This document shows, one piece after another, positions 37,406 through 47,159 of a DNA stretch of 64,000 bases. The stretch is from Winogradskyella helgolandensis. GTDB taxonomy: Bacteria > Bacteroidota > Bacteroidia > Flavobacteriales > Flavobacteriaceae. Below the pieces are notes generated by a model. The model did not search any database. It saw only the letters and a list, made by a program, of their open reading frames with translations, and had not been told where the DNA came from. The stretch is taken from contig NZ_JABFHO010000001.1 in the NCBI RefSeq assembly GCF_013404085.1, positions 62,001-126,000 on the forward strand. Reading direction: 5' to 3'. The translations under genes were made by a program, and so were the position numbers. Each line of letters opens with the position of its first letter. Position 1 is the first letter of the stretch.

Positions 37406-37604
37406 AGTCTTTTTGTAATGTCTTTAATTTGGTGTAAATAAGTCTGCGAAAATAGTATATTCTAGCAAATAATAAAAGGAGAAGTGTAGTTTTTATAGGT
37501 GTTGGAAGTTTTATTCAAAATTTCATTAAAAGTAGCATAAATAAGCTCATCATAATATTGAGAAATAGTGATATAATTCTAAATTTTGAAATTTTAAAAA
37601 ACAG

Positions 37605-38894
37605 CTAATCTACATCGAGAACCTTTAGGATTACTTCGTCAATTTTTGTTGAAGAGACTTCTGTAATGGTAAACTTAAAATTTTCGATTTGCACGTCATC
37701 ATTCTCTTGCGGAATGCCTTCCGTTGCATGAACTATTAATCCACCTAAGGTTTCATAATTTTCGCTCTCAGGAAGATTCAATTTATAGGTTTCATTTATA
37801 TAGTCGACTTCTAATCGCGCTGTAAATTTATAGGTATTGTCATCGATTTGCTCTTCTACCATTTCAACCAAATCATGTTCATCTTCAATTTCACCGAATA
37901 ATTCTTCAACGATATCTTCAACGGTCATAATTCCAGACGTTCCACCGTATTCATCTATTACGACCGCCATACTACGACGTTTTTTTATTAAAATATTTAG
38001 AACATCGTTAACAAGAATGGTTTCTGGTACAAAGCCAACTGGTAATATAATAGAATTGATATCTTTTGGTTTTTTAAACAATTCAAAAGAGTGCACATAT
38101 CCTAAAATATCGTCGATATTATCTTTGTAAATAATAATTTTGGTACGTCCTGAGTCTATAAAAAGTTGTCTTAAATTATCTAAAGATTCAGATATATCTA
38201 CAGCTGTAATTTCTGTACGAGGAACCATAACCTCTCTGGCTTTTACTCCAGAAAATTCTAAAGCATTCTGAAAAATCTGAATTTCACTATCTACTTCATC
38301 ATGATTTTCAACCGACTCCATTTGTTCGGTAATATAATTACCAAGTTCTACTTTAGTCATCGCTAAAACTACATCTTCACCTTCAGCTCTAAATATATAT
38401 TTTAAAACGGCATCTGAAATCCATATGATAAAATCTGAAACCCATGAAAATAATACATAAAATACATAGGTTGGGAATGCTAACACCTTTAATAAGGTAT
38501 TGGCATAAATCTGAAAGAATACTTTTGGTAAAAATTCTGCCGTAATTAAGATAACCAAAGTTGAAATTACGGTTTGTGTTAATAATTGCAAGTCCACAAA
38601 CAGATAGGTTAAAGCAGCACTATCTGAGGGTAACATGGTTTGAAACCAACGCACTAAAACCTCTCCCATTTTAAAACCATAGATAACTAATGCAATATTG
38701 TTTCCAATAAGCATGGTCGCTATGTATTTTGAAGGCTTAGCTGTTAGCTTACCCAAAATTTTCCCTAAAAAATCTCCTTGTTTCTTCTCTAATTCAATAT
38801 GAATTTTATTGGAAGATATATAAGCGATTTCCATACCAGAGAAAAAAGCTGAAAGTATAAGTGTACTAACAATAATGACTATATCAGAAGTCAT
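37605..38894 (-). CDS. CNNM/HlyC-CorC family transporter (DUF21-CBS-CorC)
   Basis: The 429-residue inner-membrane protein has a DUF21 transmembrane domain (about 1-190), a CBS pair (about 205-325; MVPRTEITAVDISESL and VVIDEYGGTSGIMTVED) and a C-terminal CorC_HlyC domain. Members of this family are linked to magnesium or cobalt efflux, and a related flavobacterial protein, GldE, is tied to gliding. Here the neighbour is lptC, not gldD, so I do not assign GldE. It overlaps no gene and follows the small membrane gene by 3 bp. Confidence 0.9.
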   Translation of the reverse strand: MTSDIVIIVSTLILSAFFSGMEIAYISSNKIHIELEKKQGDFLGKILGKLTAKPSKYIATMLIGNNIALVIYGFKMGEVLVRWFQTMLPSDSAALTYLFVDLQLLTQTVISTLVILITAEFLPKVFFQIYANTLLKVLAFPTYVFYVLFSWVSDFIIWISDAVLKYIFRAEGEDVVLAMTKVELGNYITEQMESVENHDEVDSEIQIFQNALEFSGVKAREVMVPRTEITAVDISESLDNLRQLFIDSGRTKIIIYKDNIDDILGYVHSFELFKKPKDINSIILPVGFVPETILVNDVLNILIKKRRSMAVVIDEYGGTSGIMTVEDIVEELFGEIEDEHDLVEMVEEQIDDNTYKFTARLEVDYINETYKLNLPESENYETLGGLIVHATEGIPQENDDVQIENFKFTITEVSSTKIDEVILKVLDVD

Positions 38895-38897
38895 AAA

Positions 38898-39089
38898 TTA
38901 CTTGTTGTTATGATCTTCAAATTTTTTACTGAAGCGTTTTCTGAAGAAAAACATAAATGTCGCTAAGGCTGCAAAAACTAAAGACATGTATGCTCCATTT
39001 CTATTCTCAGACCATTTTGTAATGGCATCATATACAAACAGTACGGCAAAAATAATGTAAGCGTAATGAAAAATCTTCTGTAATTTCAT
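38898..39089 (-). CDS. Small two-helix membrane protein, unknown function
   Basis: The 63-residue protein starts MKLQKIFHYAYIIFAVLF and has two hydrophobic helices around a short polar loop (TKWSENRNGAY), then a basic tail (RKRFSKKFEDHNNK). Function is not recognised. I use ATG at 39087-39089 because the longer frame from 39149 adds a polar stretch without support. It sits between lptC and the CNNM gene, a conserved-looking operon position. Confidence 0.75.
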   Translation of the reverse strand: MKLQKIFHYAYIIFAVLFVYDAITKWSENRNGAYMSLVFAALATFMFFFRKRFSKKFEDHNNK

Positions 39090-39215
39090 GTGTTTAATTC
39101 TGTTGTTTTTTTTTAATTGACACATGCAGTTTGTGTAAGACAAATTCATTATTGAAAATGTAACTATTCAGACTGAAATTATGTGTTAAATAAAATAATT
39201 ATTGGGCAAAGATAG

Positions 39216-39770
39216 TTAATTATCAATTTGAAATTCACCTCCCATTTCTAACATCTTAAAGTTCTTGAATTCTTTATCCGAATCAAAACCAATACCGTGT
39301 AACGACCCAAATAGCCATGGTTCGTTAGTAAAAAGCCATTCCAACTTTTGATTGTAGTACAATTGCTCCGTAAATAAAGTATCTTTTTCGTGTGTTGCAA
39401 TTTGTACATTACCTCGCAAATCAATAATATCTGTCTCTGAATAGACAATAGCATAATTAGACGTTATGGTTGTTTTATTCTTTTTGTCATCATAAACATA
39501 AAGCACCACTCCGTCAGGAAATTCATTAAAGGCAAAATTACGATTAGAATAATCTAGCATTTTAGGACTTATCAGATTAGCAACTAACCTGACGGTATCT
39601 TCTTTAAATTCGGTATATTTTAAATCAATATTTTCAGCTTCTCCAATAGGTTGATTCTGTAGAACACCAATCTTTTGAACTTCACTGAAGTCGTTGTTAC
39701 AGGAAAAAAACAAAGTCACAACGATTGCTGTGACTAGGTTTTTTATGATATGTGAATTTTTTATTTTCAA
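39216..39770 (-). CDS. lptC: LPS export protein LptC
   Basis: LptC is the inner-membrane-anchored bridge protein that moves LPS from LptBFG to LptA. The 184-residue product has a lipobox-like Cys24 (VVTLFFSCNND) and then beta-jellyroll repeats, including TSNYAIVYSETDIIDLRGNV and ATHEKDTLFTEQLYY, typical of the OstA/LptC fold. The start is TTG at 39768-39770, directly abutting the stop of the TPR gene (39771), and no ATG precedes the mature protein. The lipoprotein form is common in Bacteroidota and differs from the membrane-helix form of E. coli. Confidence 0.88.
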   Translation of the reverse strand: MKIKNSHIIKNLVTAIVVTLFFSCNNDFSEVQKIGVLQNQPIGEAENIDLKYTEFKEDTVRLVANLISPKMLDYSNRNFAFNEFPDGVVLYVYDDKKNKTTITSNYAIVYSETDIIDLRGNVQIATHEKDTLFTEQLYYNQKLEWLFTNEPWLFGSLHGIGFDSDKEFKNFKMLEMGGEFQIDN

Positions 39771-41150
39771 TTAATTCTTTGGTACAGTTACTGAACGTCC
39801 TATCCAACATCCAATTTGAATAACTTCACCTGCACAAGTACAGTTAAATATTTCTGTTTTAGAAGGCGCTTTAGCTCTATAATTAGCTGCATATTGAGCC
39901 GCTCTTTGTTTTAAACGACCATCTACTCGTCCTGCTTTTTCAGCTTCAAGTGCTGCTAACCAAAATACCGCTCTTTTGTTAAAGTTAGTGTCTCCACAAC
40001 TATTTGCACTATTTGCATACATCCCTGCAATAGACAAATGTGGTGAACCATCTGAAGGGTTCAATTTTAAAGCTTCCATATAGTATTGTCTTGCTTTTCC
40101 ATAGCTTCCTTTTCCTTTAAGTTCATTAGCTAAACCTTTGTATAACTTCGCCTTTTTTAAAGGATCTGTTGACAAAGCGATTGTTTGATCCATATATTTT
40201 TGCTCACCTGTAAGTATATAAAGGTAATAAGCAGTATCTGCATTTGGCTCAATAGTATTCTTTTGTTGAACTAATTTCAAGAATAACGGATCTTCTTTAC
40301 ATTCTTTAGCATACATTCTATTCATAGCACGCTGCAACCACTCTCCATTGTTCTTGTTCTCTTCAAAATCTTTTTGATATAATGGCACTAAGACTTCACA
40401 ATTAGCTCTCTTACCTAGCTTTGTATCCATGCTTCCAATAATCTTAGTTTCAAATACCTCTATATTGGATTCATAGCTACTCTTTCTACTTAATTCTTTT
40501 TTAGTTAAAGTCCCACCGGCTTCTTCTTTTTCTGCATACTTATTTAAATTAATAGTATAACCTGCTATTAATCCTTCGATTATTTCACTAACATCATCAT
40601 ACTTATCAAATAAATACTGTGCATCTTCTGGAGTCTTAGCACCTGCATCATAAATATCTACAGCAAGTGAAAAATAAGTATAAAGTCCAATTGCACTATC
40701 AAAGTTCTCAACATCTTTCGTATAGGCATCATCAAACATATCATAAATTTGCTGATCTGTCTTTCCTAATTCTTTTCTATACTTATACGTTAAATTAGCT
40801 TTATCTTCTAAAATTTCACCTAGAGGATATCTTGACTCAAAATGCACTCTACTTTCATCATATAACGCTAATAAATCATTAATATGTGCTACTTGTTCTG
40901 CTCCTGTAGAGTTTTCTATTTTATGATTTAAGATTTTCTCACCATGTACATAGATTGCTCTATTAAATTTAGGGCACTTTTCTCTAACAATTTTCCAAGG
41001 GCCATAAGCATCATCATATTTTTTGCTTTTCACATAACTATCAAAAATTGATAGATTATTCATGCATTCTTCTTGATTATCCTCTTGAGCAAACCCTAGG
41101 TTAACACTCATAAACAGCGCTAAAAATAGTATCGTAATTCTCGTCTTCAT
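39771..41150 (-). CDS. Tetratricopeptide-repeat periplasmic protein
   Basis: The 459-residue protein has a signal peptide (LFLALFMSVNLGFAQE) and helical repeats. One clear TPR pair is AKLYKGLANELKGKGSYGKA followed by RQYYMEALKLNPSDG near residue 355. The C-terminus ends in a cysteine-containing segment (CTCAGEVIQIGCWIGRSV). Function is not known. Its position between an outer-membrane protein gene and lptC suggests a role in envelope assembly, but that is inference. Confidence 0.75.
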   Translation of the reverse strand: MKTRITILFLALFMSVNLGFAQEDNQEECMNNLSIFDSYVKSKKYDDAYGPWKIVREKCPKFNRAIYVHGEKILNHKIENSTGAEQVAHINDLLALYDESRVHFESRYPLGEILEDKANLTYKYRKELGKTDQQIYDMFDDAYTKDVENFDSAIGLYTYFSLAVDIYDAGAKTPEDAQYLFDKYDDVSEIIEGLIAGYTINLNKYAEKEEAGGTLTKKELSRKSSYESNIEVFETKIIGSMDTKLGKRANCEVLVPLYQKDFEENKNNGEWLQRAMNRMYAKECKEDPLFLKLVQQKNTIEPNADTAYYLYILTGEQKYMDQTIALSTDPLKKAKLYKGLANELKGKGSYGKARQYYMEALKLNPSDGSPHLSIAGMYANSANSCGDTNFNKRAVFWLAALEAEKAGRVDGRLKQRAAQYAANYRAKAPSKTEIFNCTCAGEVIQIGCWIGRSVTVPKN

Positions 41151-41165
41151 CTTTAGTTAATTTTT

Positions 41166-42488
41166 TTATTTATACTTCTTTTGTTCAAACCATCTAGAGT
41201 TTAAAGATAAACTAAGATTAAAGTTTATAAAATTCTCTTGTATTAAGTTTTGATTAGTTGTACCTCGTTTTCCAAATTCTAAGCCTAAATTAGCATTAGA
41301 GAAGAAGCTACGTCTCCCAACTGGTAAACCTAAACCAAAAGATATGCCAAACTCTTTAATTGACTCATCTTTTATTACTAAACCTGTATTTGCAAAGTTA
41401 AGTCCGGCTCTATAAACCACACGTTTATAGTACCCAGAGAACGCATTATAATCAGGAATATAAAAACCACCAATTGCTATTTTTGATGAATTCTCATAGG
41501 TAGAGATGTCATTAGAAAAAACAGGATTAGAAAAGTCACTTGTACTTTGGTACGTATATTCTGTACCTATAAACCATGATTTTGGATCTCCTATACCTAC
41601 GCCAAAAGACAATGTTGCTGGTAAAGTTAATTTTGTGTTTTTAAGATTTTGAGCTTCTAGATCTGCATCAATAGTACTTGATGTTGCTGTAGTTTCAAGC
41701 GTAGTCGCATCTACTGTTACTGCTGAGTAGGATCTTACATTATCTGAATTAAGCTTACTTCCAGGAGCATACGTTGCTGTAGCCGACAATTCTAATTTAT
41801 CAGTGACCATGGTTTTATAATTTAAACCAAAATTTAAATTTAAACCACTTAAATCAGATCTATTATATTCAACTGTTTGATACTGTACAACATCGCCATC
41901 ATCTGCATATTCTACATCAAGTGCATTATTTTGAATATTCCCGAAATTATAATTAAAGTCTACTCCAACACTTAGCTTTTCGGTAACTTGATATCCCATT
42001 CCAGCAAAAACTCTGTTAAGACCTCCTTCACCACTGAAACGATTTTGCAATACACTGTCGTCATTAATATCGTCCAATCTATATCCTACTGATGTATATG
42101 GCAATAGCCCAAATCCAACCCCAAATTTACCAATAGGCACAGATACCGCTAAATAATCGAATATAGCCGTATTGGCTTTGGCATCACCAGAATTACTTTT
42201 TAAAGTGGTATTAGTCATTGTACCAGCTACCGTGAACTTTACTGGTCTACTTTCTCCGTTAAAATATGGCCCATTTAAAGCATTACCTGCGTAAGACGCT
42301 GGATTTTTTAAATTAAAATGGATACTATCTAAGTAAACACCTATTCCTCCCATACTTTGGTTCTCTACAGTACCTTTAAACTTTAGACTTCCAATACCAT
42401 AGAATGAATATGGAGAGCTAGTACCTTGTTGTGCAAAAGCTGCAGAACCTATAATTGTAATACATATTACAATGAATCGTTTTATCAT
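41166..42488 (-). CDS. Outer-membrane beta-barrel protein
   Basis: The 440-residue protein has a signal peptide (ICITIIGSAAFAQQG) and many amphipathic beta-strand segments ending in aromatic residues. The opening SSPYSFYGIGSLKFKGTVEN and the NPASYAG motif resemble outer-membrane proteins of the FadL/PorV-like class in Bacteroidota, but the specific family is not certain. Its ATG overlaps the coaX stop by one base (TAATG), so translation is probably coupled. Confidence 0.82.
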   Translation of the reverse strand: MIKRFIVICITIIGSAAFAQQGTSSPYSFYGIGSLKFKGTVENQSMGGIGVYLDSIHFNLKNPASYAGNALNGPYFNGESRPVKFTVAGTMTNTTLKSNSGDAKANTAIFDYLAVSVPIGKFGVGFGLLPYTSVGYRLDDINDDSVLQNRFSGEGGLNRVFAGMGYQVTEKLSVGVDFNYNFGNIQNNALDVEYADDGDVVQYQTVEYNRSDLSGLNLNFGLNYKTMVTDKLELSATATYAPGSKLNSDNVRSYSAVTVDATTLETTATSSTIDADLEAQNLKNTKLTLPATLSFGVGIGDPKSWFIGTEYTYQSTSDFSNPVFSNDISTYENSSKIAIGGFYIPDYNAFSGYYKRVVYRAGLNFANTGLVIKDESIKEFGISFGLGLPVGRRSFFSNANLGLEFGKRGTTNQNLIQENFINFNLSLSLNSRWFEQKKYK

Positions 42489-43216
42489 TATTTTGAATTA
42501 TATTCTAGAATGAAATTCAAACCGTCCAAAAGAAAATTTGATTTCGCAAATATGGTATTTTTTAATTGGTTTGACAAAAATTTGGTATCTCCTCCTGTTA
42601 AAATAACTGTTAAATCTGAATTATCTTCTCTATATTGATCAATTACTCCATCAATTTCTTTAATTGCACCATAAACCACACCAGAATGAATAGATGACTC
42701 TGTTGTATCACCAATTACACTATCAGGTAGTTTAGTCTCTAATAACGGAAGATTTGCTGTTAAATTATTTAAGGAAACATATCGCAATCGCAGTCCTGGA
42801 GAAATCGCACCTCCACGATAATGATTTTCCTTTGTAATAAAATCATAGGTAATACAAGTACCTGCATCAATAATCAATACATTTTTATTCGGAAACTGAT
42901 TCACCGAAGCACAAACTAAAGCTATACGATCTACACCCAATGTTTTTGGCGTTTGATAATCATTTTTAAACGGGAAGTTTAAGTCTGAAGTTAATTCGAT
43001 AACATTTAAATCATTTTTAATGAGTTGAACCTGCTCTACAGACAAGTGACCCACAGATGAAATAATGGCTTTTTCCAACTTTGGAAACTCTTTTTTTAAA
43101 GTTTTATACTGTATTTTAAACTCTTTAAGCTTAAAACTCGATTTATAAATTAAATCTGTGTCATTAAAAACAGCAAACTTAACATACGTATTCCCCACAT
43201 CTACAATAAGATTCAT
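42488..43216 (-). CDS. coaX: Type III pantothenate kinase CoaX
   Basis: CoaX phosphorylates pantothenate at the first step of coenzyme A synthesis. The 242-residue protein has the N-terminal phosphate motif VDVGNTYVKFAVF with Asp6, the GVDRIALVCA motif near residue 94, VLIIDAGTCITYDFI with the catalytic Asp near 117, and GGAISPGLRLR. The length is normal. It heads the minus-strand run coaX-OMP-TPR-lptC, divergent from tRNA-Phe. Confidence 0.96.
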   Translation of the reverse strand: MNLIVDVGNTYVKFAVFNDTDLIYKSSFKLKEFKIQYKTLKKEFPKLEKAIISSVGHLSVEQVQLIKNDLNVIELTSDLNFPFKNDYQTPKTLGVDRIALVCASVNQFPNKNVLIIDAGTCITYDFITKENHYRGGAISPGLRLRYVSLNNLTANLPLLETKLPDSVIGDTTESSIHSGVVYGAIKEIDGVIDQYREDNSDLTVILTGGDTKFLSNQLKNTIFAKSNFLLDGLNFILEYNSK

Positions 43217-43264
43217 AAGTAAATTCTAAGTTACAAATTTATAAAATCAAATTTTAGCAAATTC

Positions 43265-43297
43265 TTTTTGTTAATAATAAAAATGCTTTTATATTTG
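43265..43297 (+). promoter_or_regulatory. Bacteroidota promoter of tRNA-Phe
   Basis: TTTTTG (43265-43270), a 19-bp spacer and TATATTTG (43290-43297) match the TTTG-N19-TAnnTTTG consensus exactly in sequence and spacing. The tRNA begins 21 bp after the -7 element. It is the clearest promoter in the window and supports the promoter calls made elsewhere. Confidence 0.85.
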
Positions 43298-43318
43298 CAC
43301 CCGCTTAACAAAGCAATT

Positions 43319-43394
43319 GGTGCCTTAGCTCAGTTGGTAGAGCAAAGGACTGAAAATCCTTGTGTCCCTGGTTCGATTCCTGGAGGCACCACCA
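43319..43394 (+). tRNA. tRNA-Phe (GAA)
   Basis: The 76-base sequence folds as a cloverleaf: acceptor stem GGTGCCT/AGGCACC, D arm with AGCTCAGTTGGTAGAGC, anticodon stem AAGGA/TCCTT with loop CTGAAAA and anticodon GAA at 43342-43344, and T arm with GGTTCGATTCC. The CCA end is encoded. GAA reads phenylalanine codons. A promoter lies upstream at 43265-43297 and a terminator downstream at 43399-43439, so it forms its own single-gene unit. Confidence 0.97.
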
Positions 43395-43398
43395 CCAT

Positions 43399-43439
43399 AA
43401 CCTGTAACAGTCTATTTACTAGAAAGTTGCAGGTTTTTT
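43399..43439 (+). terminator. Terminator of tRNA-Phe
   Basis: AACCTGTAAC (43399-43408) and GTTGCAGGTT (43426-43435) pair over 10 bp with one G-T pair and a 17-base loop, followed by a run of six or more T. Confidence 0.85.
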
Positions 43440-43854
43440 GGTTTTAAAAGGGACAGTGTTAGGAACAGTTAAACAGAAAGCAAGCTTATTTCACAACTTT
43501 TCTCAACCCAAAACACTACGCAATTTAAACATCTGAAAATACTTCACAATTAACATAAAACCGATAATCAGAACGGTAATTGACTTCTAAATCTAAGAAT
43601 ATTTCCATACGAAATACACCTATTAAAGAATAGGTGTACAAAAAATGTAAAAAATCAAGTCGTTAAATGCCCTCCGTTTAAGAAAATAATATTTTCCTTA
43701 TCAATATTGGTCTTTTATTTCAACAGAGTCTATTTTAACAATAAAACGAGAAACTATGATTTAATAGCATGTATAATTCCAATACCAGAACAATATTGAC
43801 TGGTCCCTTATAAACAGTATTTACAGTATAAAATGGTAATTAAAAAAAATGCTC
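43440..43854. other. 415-bp gene-free spacer with a perfect hairpin at 43615-43638
   Basis: No credible gene is seen between the tRNA-Phe terminator and uxuA. TACACCTATT (43615-43624) and AATAGGTGTA (43629-43638) form a perfect 10-bp stem with an AAAG loop and no T run on either strand, so it is not a normal terminator. A regulator site or a remnant element are both possible. A short repeat, ACAGTAT-TT-ACAGTAT, lies at 43814-43829. I found no second copy of the tRNA 3' end, so there is no sign of an integrated element here. Confidence 0.5.
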
Positions 43855-45030
43855 TTATAATGACTTTTTAATCCCCAACTCCAATCCTCTCAACTCCGCT
43901 AAACCTCTTAATCGTCCGATTCCGGAATATCCAGGATTGGTTTTTTTGTGCAAATCATCAAGCATTTGATGGCCGTGATCTGGGCGCATGGGTATTAATG
44001 CGTCATTCATACCTGCTGATTTTCTTCTCCGTTCTTCGATAACCACTTCCTTAACAACATCAAACATATTTACATCTCCCTCTAAATGATTGGCTTCATA
44101 AAAATTACCTTTGTCATCACGTTTGGTACTTCTTAAATGTAAAAAGTGAACTCTATCTGCAAATCGCTTAAAAATTTGAACTAAATTATTATCTGCTCTT
44201 ACTCCTAATGACCCTGTACAAAAAGTAATTCCGTTGGCTCTATCTGGAACTTCTGAAAACAGATGTGCATAATCTTCCTCGGTACTTACAACCCTTGGCA
44301 ATCCTAATATTGGATATGGAGGATCGTCTGGATGAATACACATTAACATATTATTTTTTGATGCTATAGGTATAATTTCCTTCAAAAAAGCTACTAAATT
44401 TTCTCGTAGCTTTTGAGCATCAATGTTTGCATAAGTATTTAAAATCAATTGAAATTGTTCTAATGTATACCCTTCTTCTGCTCCTGGTAAGCCAGCAATG
44501 ATATTATTAATAAGCTTTTGCTTATCATCGTCTGAAAGTTTTTCAAAATAAGATTTAGCTTCAGCTTTCTGTTCTTCAGAGTAATCTTTTACAGCTTCTG
44601 GCCTCTGTAATAAATACAATTCAAAAGCAGCAAAAGCTATTACGTCAAAACGAAGTGCTTTTGAGCCGTCTTCAACCTCAAATGCCAAATCCGTTCTAGT
44701 CCAATCTAAAACTGGCATAAAATTGTAGCATACGACCTTTACATCACAACTCGCTAAATTTTTAATGCTTTGTTTGTAATTCTCTATATATTCTTGAAAA
44801 TTACCAGAACGCGTTTTTATATTTTCGTGAACAGGAATACTTTCTACCACACTCCAACTAAGTCCTGATGCTTCTATCGTTTCTTTTCTTTTAGAAATTT
44901 CATCAACAGACCATACTGTTCCGTTCGGAATATGATGTAGTGCAGAAACAACTCCTCTAGCTCCTGCTTGTTTTATATCTGATAAAGAAACTGGGTCATT
45001 AGGACCATACCACCTCCATGTTTGTTCCAT
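43855..45030 (-). CDS. uxuA: D-mannonate dehydratase UxuA
   Basis: UxuA dehydrates D-mannonate to 2-keto-3-deoxygluconate (KDG) in glucuronate breakdown. The 391-residue protein opens [20 protein letters not shown], the family start, and has [19 protein letters not shown] near residue 235, [21 protein letters not shown] near 295 and [13 protein letters not shown] near the end. These carry the His, Cys and Asp metal and substrate ligands of the fold. It follows the SDR gene by 61 bp on the same strand. The KDG kinase and aldolase are not in the window. Confidence 0.95.
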   Translation of the reverse strand: MEQTWRWYGPNDPVSLSDIKQAGARGVVSALHHIPNGTVWSVDEISKRKETIEASGLSWSVVESIPVHENIKTRSGNFQEYIENYKQSIKNLASCDVKVVCYNFMPVLDWTRTDLAFEVEDGSKALRFDVIAFAAFELYLLQRPEAVKDYSEEQKAEAKSYFEKLSDDDKQKLINNIIAGLPGAEEGYTLEQFQLILNTYANIDAQKLRENLVAFLKEIIPIASKNNMLMCIHPDDPPYPILGLPRVVSTEEDYAHLFSEVPDRANGITFCTGSLGVRADNNLVQIFKRFADRVHFLHLRSTKRDDKGNFYEANHLEGDVNMFDVVKEVVIEERRRKSAGMNDALIPMRPDHGHQMLDDLHKKTNPGYSGIGRLRGLAELRGLELGIKKSL

Positions 45031-45091
45031 TTTTTTTGAATTTTAATATTTGTACTAATACTACTATTTTTCCTCTTTGACGGATACAGAA

Positions 45092-45919
45092 TTATACTCC
45101 GCTATAGGCTGAAAAACCACCATCAATAGGAATAACAACACCTGTTACAAAAGATGACGCATCATCACATAAATATAAAGTTGTACTAACCAAATCGTCA
45201 GGCTCGCCATAACGTCCCATTGGCGTTTGATCTATGATTTGTTGTCCTCTTTGAGTTAGGCTTCCGTCGGTTTCGGTTAGTAATGTTCTGTTTTGGTCGG
45301 TTAAGAAAAATCCTGGTGCTAAAGCATTAACTCTAATTCCAACTTTTGAAAAATGAACAGCCAACCATTGCGTAAAATTAGAAACTGCCGCTTTTGCTCC
45401 ACTATAAGCAGGTATTTTTGTTAAAGGTGTGAACGCATTCATAGATGAAATATTTAAAATACTACACCCTTTTCTACCTACCATATCTTTTGCGAAAATT
45501 TGCGTAGGCAATAATGTACCAATAAAGTTTAAGTTAAAAACGAATTTTATGCCTTCAGGATCTAAATCAAAAAAAGTTTTAAAACCTTCCGCTGTATTAT
45601 TTAAATCATCTTCTTTTAAATGAGGATTAGATGTTGTTCCTAAAGGATGATTTCCTCCAGCTCCATTTATAAGAATATCACAGTGCCCTAGTTTCTTATT
45701 TACTTCATTCTTTGCTGTTTCTAATGATTCTTTTTCCAAAACATTTGCTACAATTCCAATAGCCGTTCCTCCATTAGCATTAATCTCGTTAGCCACTTCT
45801 TCTGCAGCTTCTAATTTTAAATCTAATAAAGCTATCTTATGACCTTTCTTAGCCATCGCTTTGGCTAATGTGCTACATAATACACCACCAGCTCCAGTTA
45901 TTACTACTACTTTACTCAT
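45092..45919 (-). CDS. SDR-family oxidoreductase, probable D-mannonate oxidoreductase
   Basis: The 275-residue Rossmann enzyme has the NAD(P) motif TGAGGVLCSTLA (residues 8-19), the NINGAGGNHP-type NNAG segment near residue 85, and a Ser-Tyr-Lys triad in ISSMNAFTPL and YSGAKAAVSNF. Linkage to uxuA suggests that it reduces D-fructuronate to D-mannonate, the UxuB step, though classical UxuB belongs to another enzyme family. The C-terminal end DGGFSAYSGV is normal for the group. Substrate assignment is inference from context. Confidence 0.8.
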   Translation of the reverse strand: MSKVVVITGAGGVLCSTLAKAMAKKGHKIALLDLKLEAAEEVANEINANGGTAIGIVANVLEKESLETAKNEVNKKLGHCDILINGAGGNHPLGTTSNPHLKEDDLNNTAEGFKTFFDLDPEGIKFVFNLNFIGTLLPTQIFAKDMVGRKGCSILNISSMNAFTPLTKIPAYSGAKAAVSNFTQWLAVHFSKVGIRVNALAPGFFLTDQNRTLLTETDGSLTQRGQQIIDQTPMGRYGEPDDLVSTTLYLCDDASSFVTGVVIPIDGGFSAYSGV

Positions 45920-45973
45920 TATTATTTTATTTATTATTAAATACCGTTATAGATTAGTGCTTTTATATGATAT

Positions 45974-46012
45974 AACCCTCAATGAATTAAAAAGTATAAT
46001 TCACGAAGGGTT
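45974..46012 (-). other. Intercistronic hairpin, T9SS gene to SDR gene
   Basis: AACCCT/AGGGTT and TGAATTA/TAATTCA form two stacked stems with a small CAA/CGA internal loop. On the minus (transcribed) strand no T run follows, so this is more like a stabilising or attenuating mRNA hairpin than a full terminator. A T run is present on the other strand. Confidence 0.55.
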
Positions 46013-46038
46013 TTTAAATTTTTTTAAAAACTATACTA

Positions 46039-47121
46039 TTAGTTTTTAATGATCTTTTTTGTCATGCTACTATTACGATCTCCTCTTATTTTCATAAAAT
46101 AAACTCCTTTAGTTAAAGAAGAAATGTCCACGCGATTATCATTTAATACTTCTTGCAATAATACTTGCTCTCCCAAAATATTAAACACAGTAATTGATGT
46201 TACACTTTCTATTCCTGATTCAATTTCAATGTAGTCATTAGCTGGATTAGGGTAAATTTTAAAATTAGCCATTTCATTGTCAACTACATCTAAAGGTTCG
46301 TTGGTAGTAGAAACGACATCTTCCCAAGAAGTTCCAATCCTAATTTCATCAATTGCGATACCAGGTGTTCTAGCGTTAGAATTTGCATTTATTTTTAAAA
46401 GTGTGAATGTCGATCTATTTCCCTCATCCTCTAAAGATAAAGAACTTGTATCTTCATCAGAAGCTGGTTCCGTAGCTCCACTTATAACAGGATTAACAAA
46501 TAAATGTGCCACTGAGTTTCCTGAAGAATTAAATTCATACTTTATAACTACAAATACTTCATCTACATTTTCAGTAAAAGTTGCACCTGTATAAACTATG
46601 GCTTCACCAGACGTATTACTTTCATTAATACCTAGATTATACGTTGTATCATCGACTTTTGAAAAATAAAGTGCCGCACCATATCCAAAACCAGATGTAG
46701 CCAATCCAAAGAAATAATCTAAACTTCCAGATACAGAACTCATATCTGTTACTTTAACCATGCAAGAGGCATACAAGTTTACTCCGTCATTCTCATTTAC
46801 CGGTTCAAAATATAATAACGGATCATTTGTTCCACCTTTAATCTCAATGGCATTTCCAGTAAATGCAGGCAATCCGGCATAGCTAGTAAATGGTGAAGTG
46901 ATTAAAAAAGGATTTTTAGTACTGCCATAATTGTCTTCAGTCCATGGTCCGAGACCTGTCATAGTATCGGTGTCCAACAAGGTATTTAAGGGTTCAGGTG
47001 GTGTATCTTCTGAATATGCAACGACATAATCAAAACCCTCATAAAGTGGCAATTGATACAATTCTTGACCAAAAGTTAGGCAAGACGTTAGTAATAACGT
47101 AAAAAATAATTTTGTTTTCAT
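46039..47121 (-). CDS. T9SS-secreted lectin-like protein
   Basis: The 360-residue protein has a signal peptide (LLTSCLTFGQELYQ), a middle region of about 240 residues with the look of a concanavalin/laminin-G-type beta-sandwich (ending ALYFSKVDDTTYNLGI and GIAIDEIRIGTSWEDV), and a type IX secretion type A sorting domain from about residue 285 (FKIYPNPANDYIEIES ... GVYFMKIRGD). The sorting domain sends it to the cell surface or medium. No catalytic residues are seen. It is probably a glycan-binding partner of this PUL, by inference. Hairpins flank it on both sides. Confidence 0.85.
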   Translation of the reverse strand: MKTKLFFTLLLTSCLTFGQELYQLPLYEGFDYVVAYSEDTPPEPLNTLLDTDTMTGLGPWTEDNYGSTKNPFLITSPFTSYAGLPAFTGNAIEIKGGTNDPLLYFEPVNENDGVNLYASCMVKVTDMSSVSGSLDYFFGLATSGFGYGAALYFSKVDDTTYNLGINESNTSGEAIVYTGATFTENVDEVFVVIKYEFNSSGNSVAHLFVNPVISGATEPASDEDTSSLSLEDEGNRSTFTLLKINANSNARTPGIAIDEIRIGTSWEDVVSTTNEPLDVVDNEMANFKIYPNPANDYIEIESGIESVTSITVFNILGEQVLLQEVLNDNRVDISSLTKGVYFMKIRGDRNSSMTKKIIKN

Positions 47122-47159
47122 AATAAAAGTTTTAATGGATTAATAGTTAATTTACTATA

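Noticed and set aside
37605..38894. Assignment of the CNNM protein as GldE
   Set aside because: GldE shares the domain layout, but gldD is not adjacent and the neighbours are lptC and ppiD, so only the family call is safe.
43395..43854. Possible integration site of a mobile element at tRNA-Phe
   Set aside because: No second copy of the tRNA 3' end, no integrase gene and no direct repeats are seen in the spacer. A short open stretch after the terminator (V-L-K-G-T-V-L-G-T-V) is too short to interpret.
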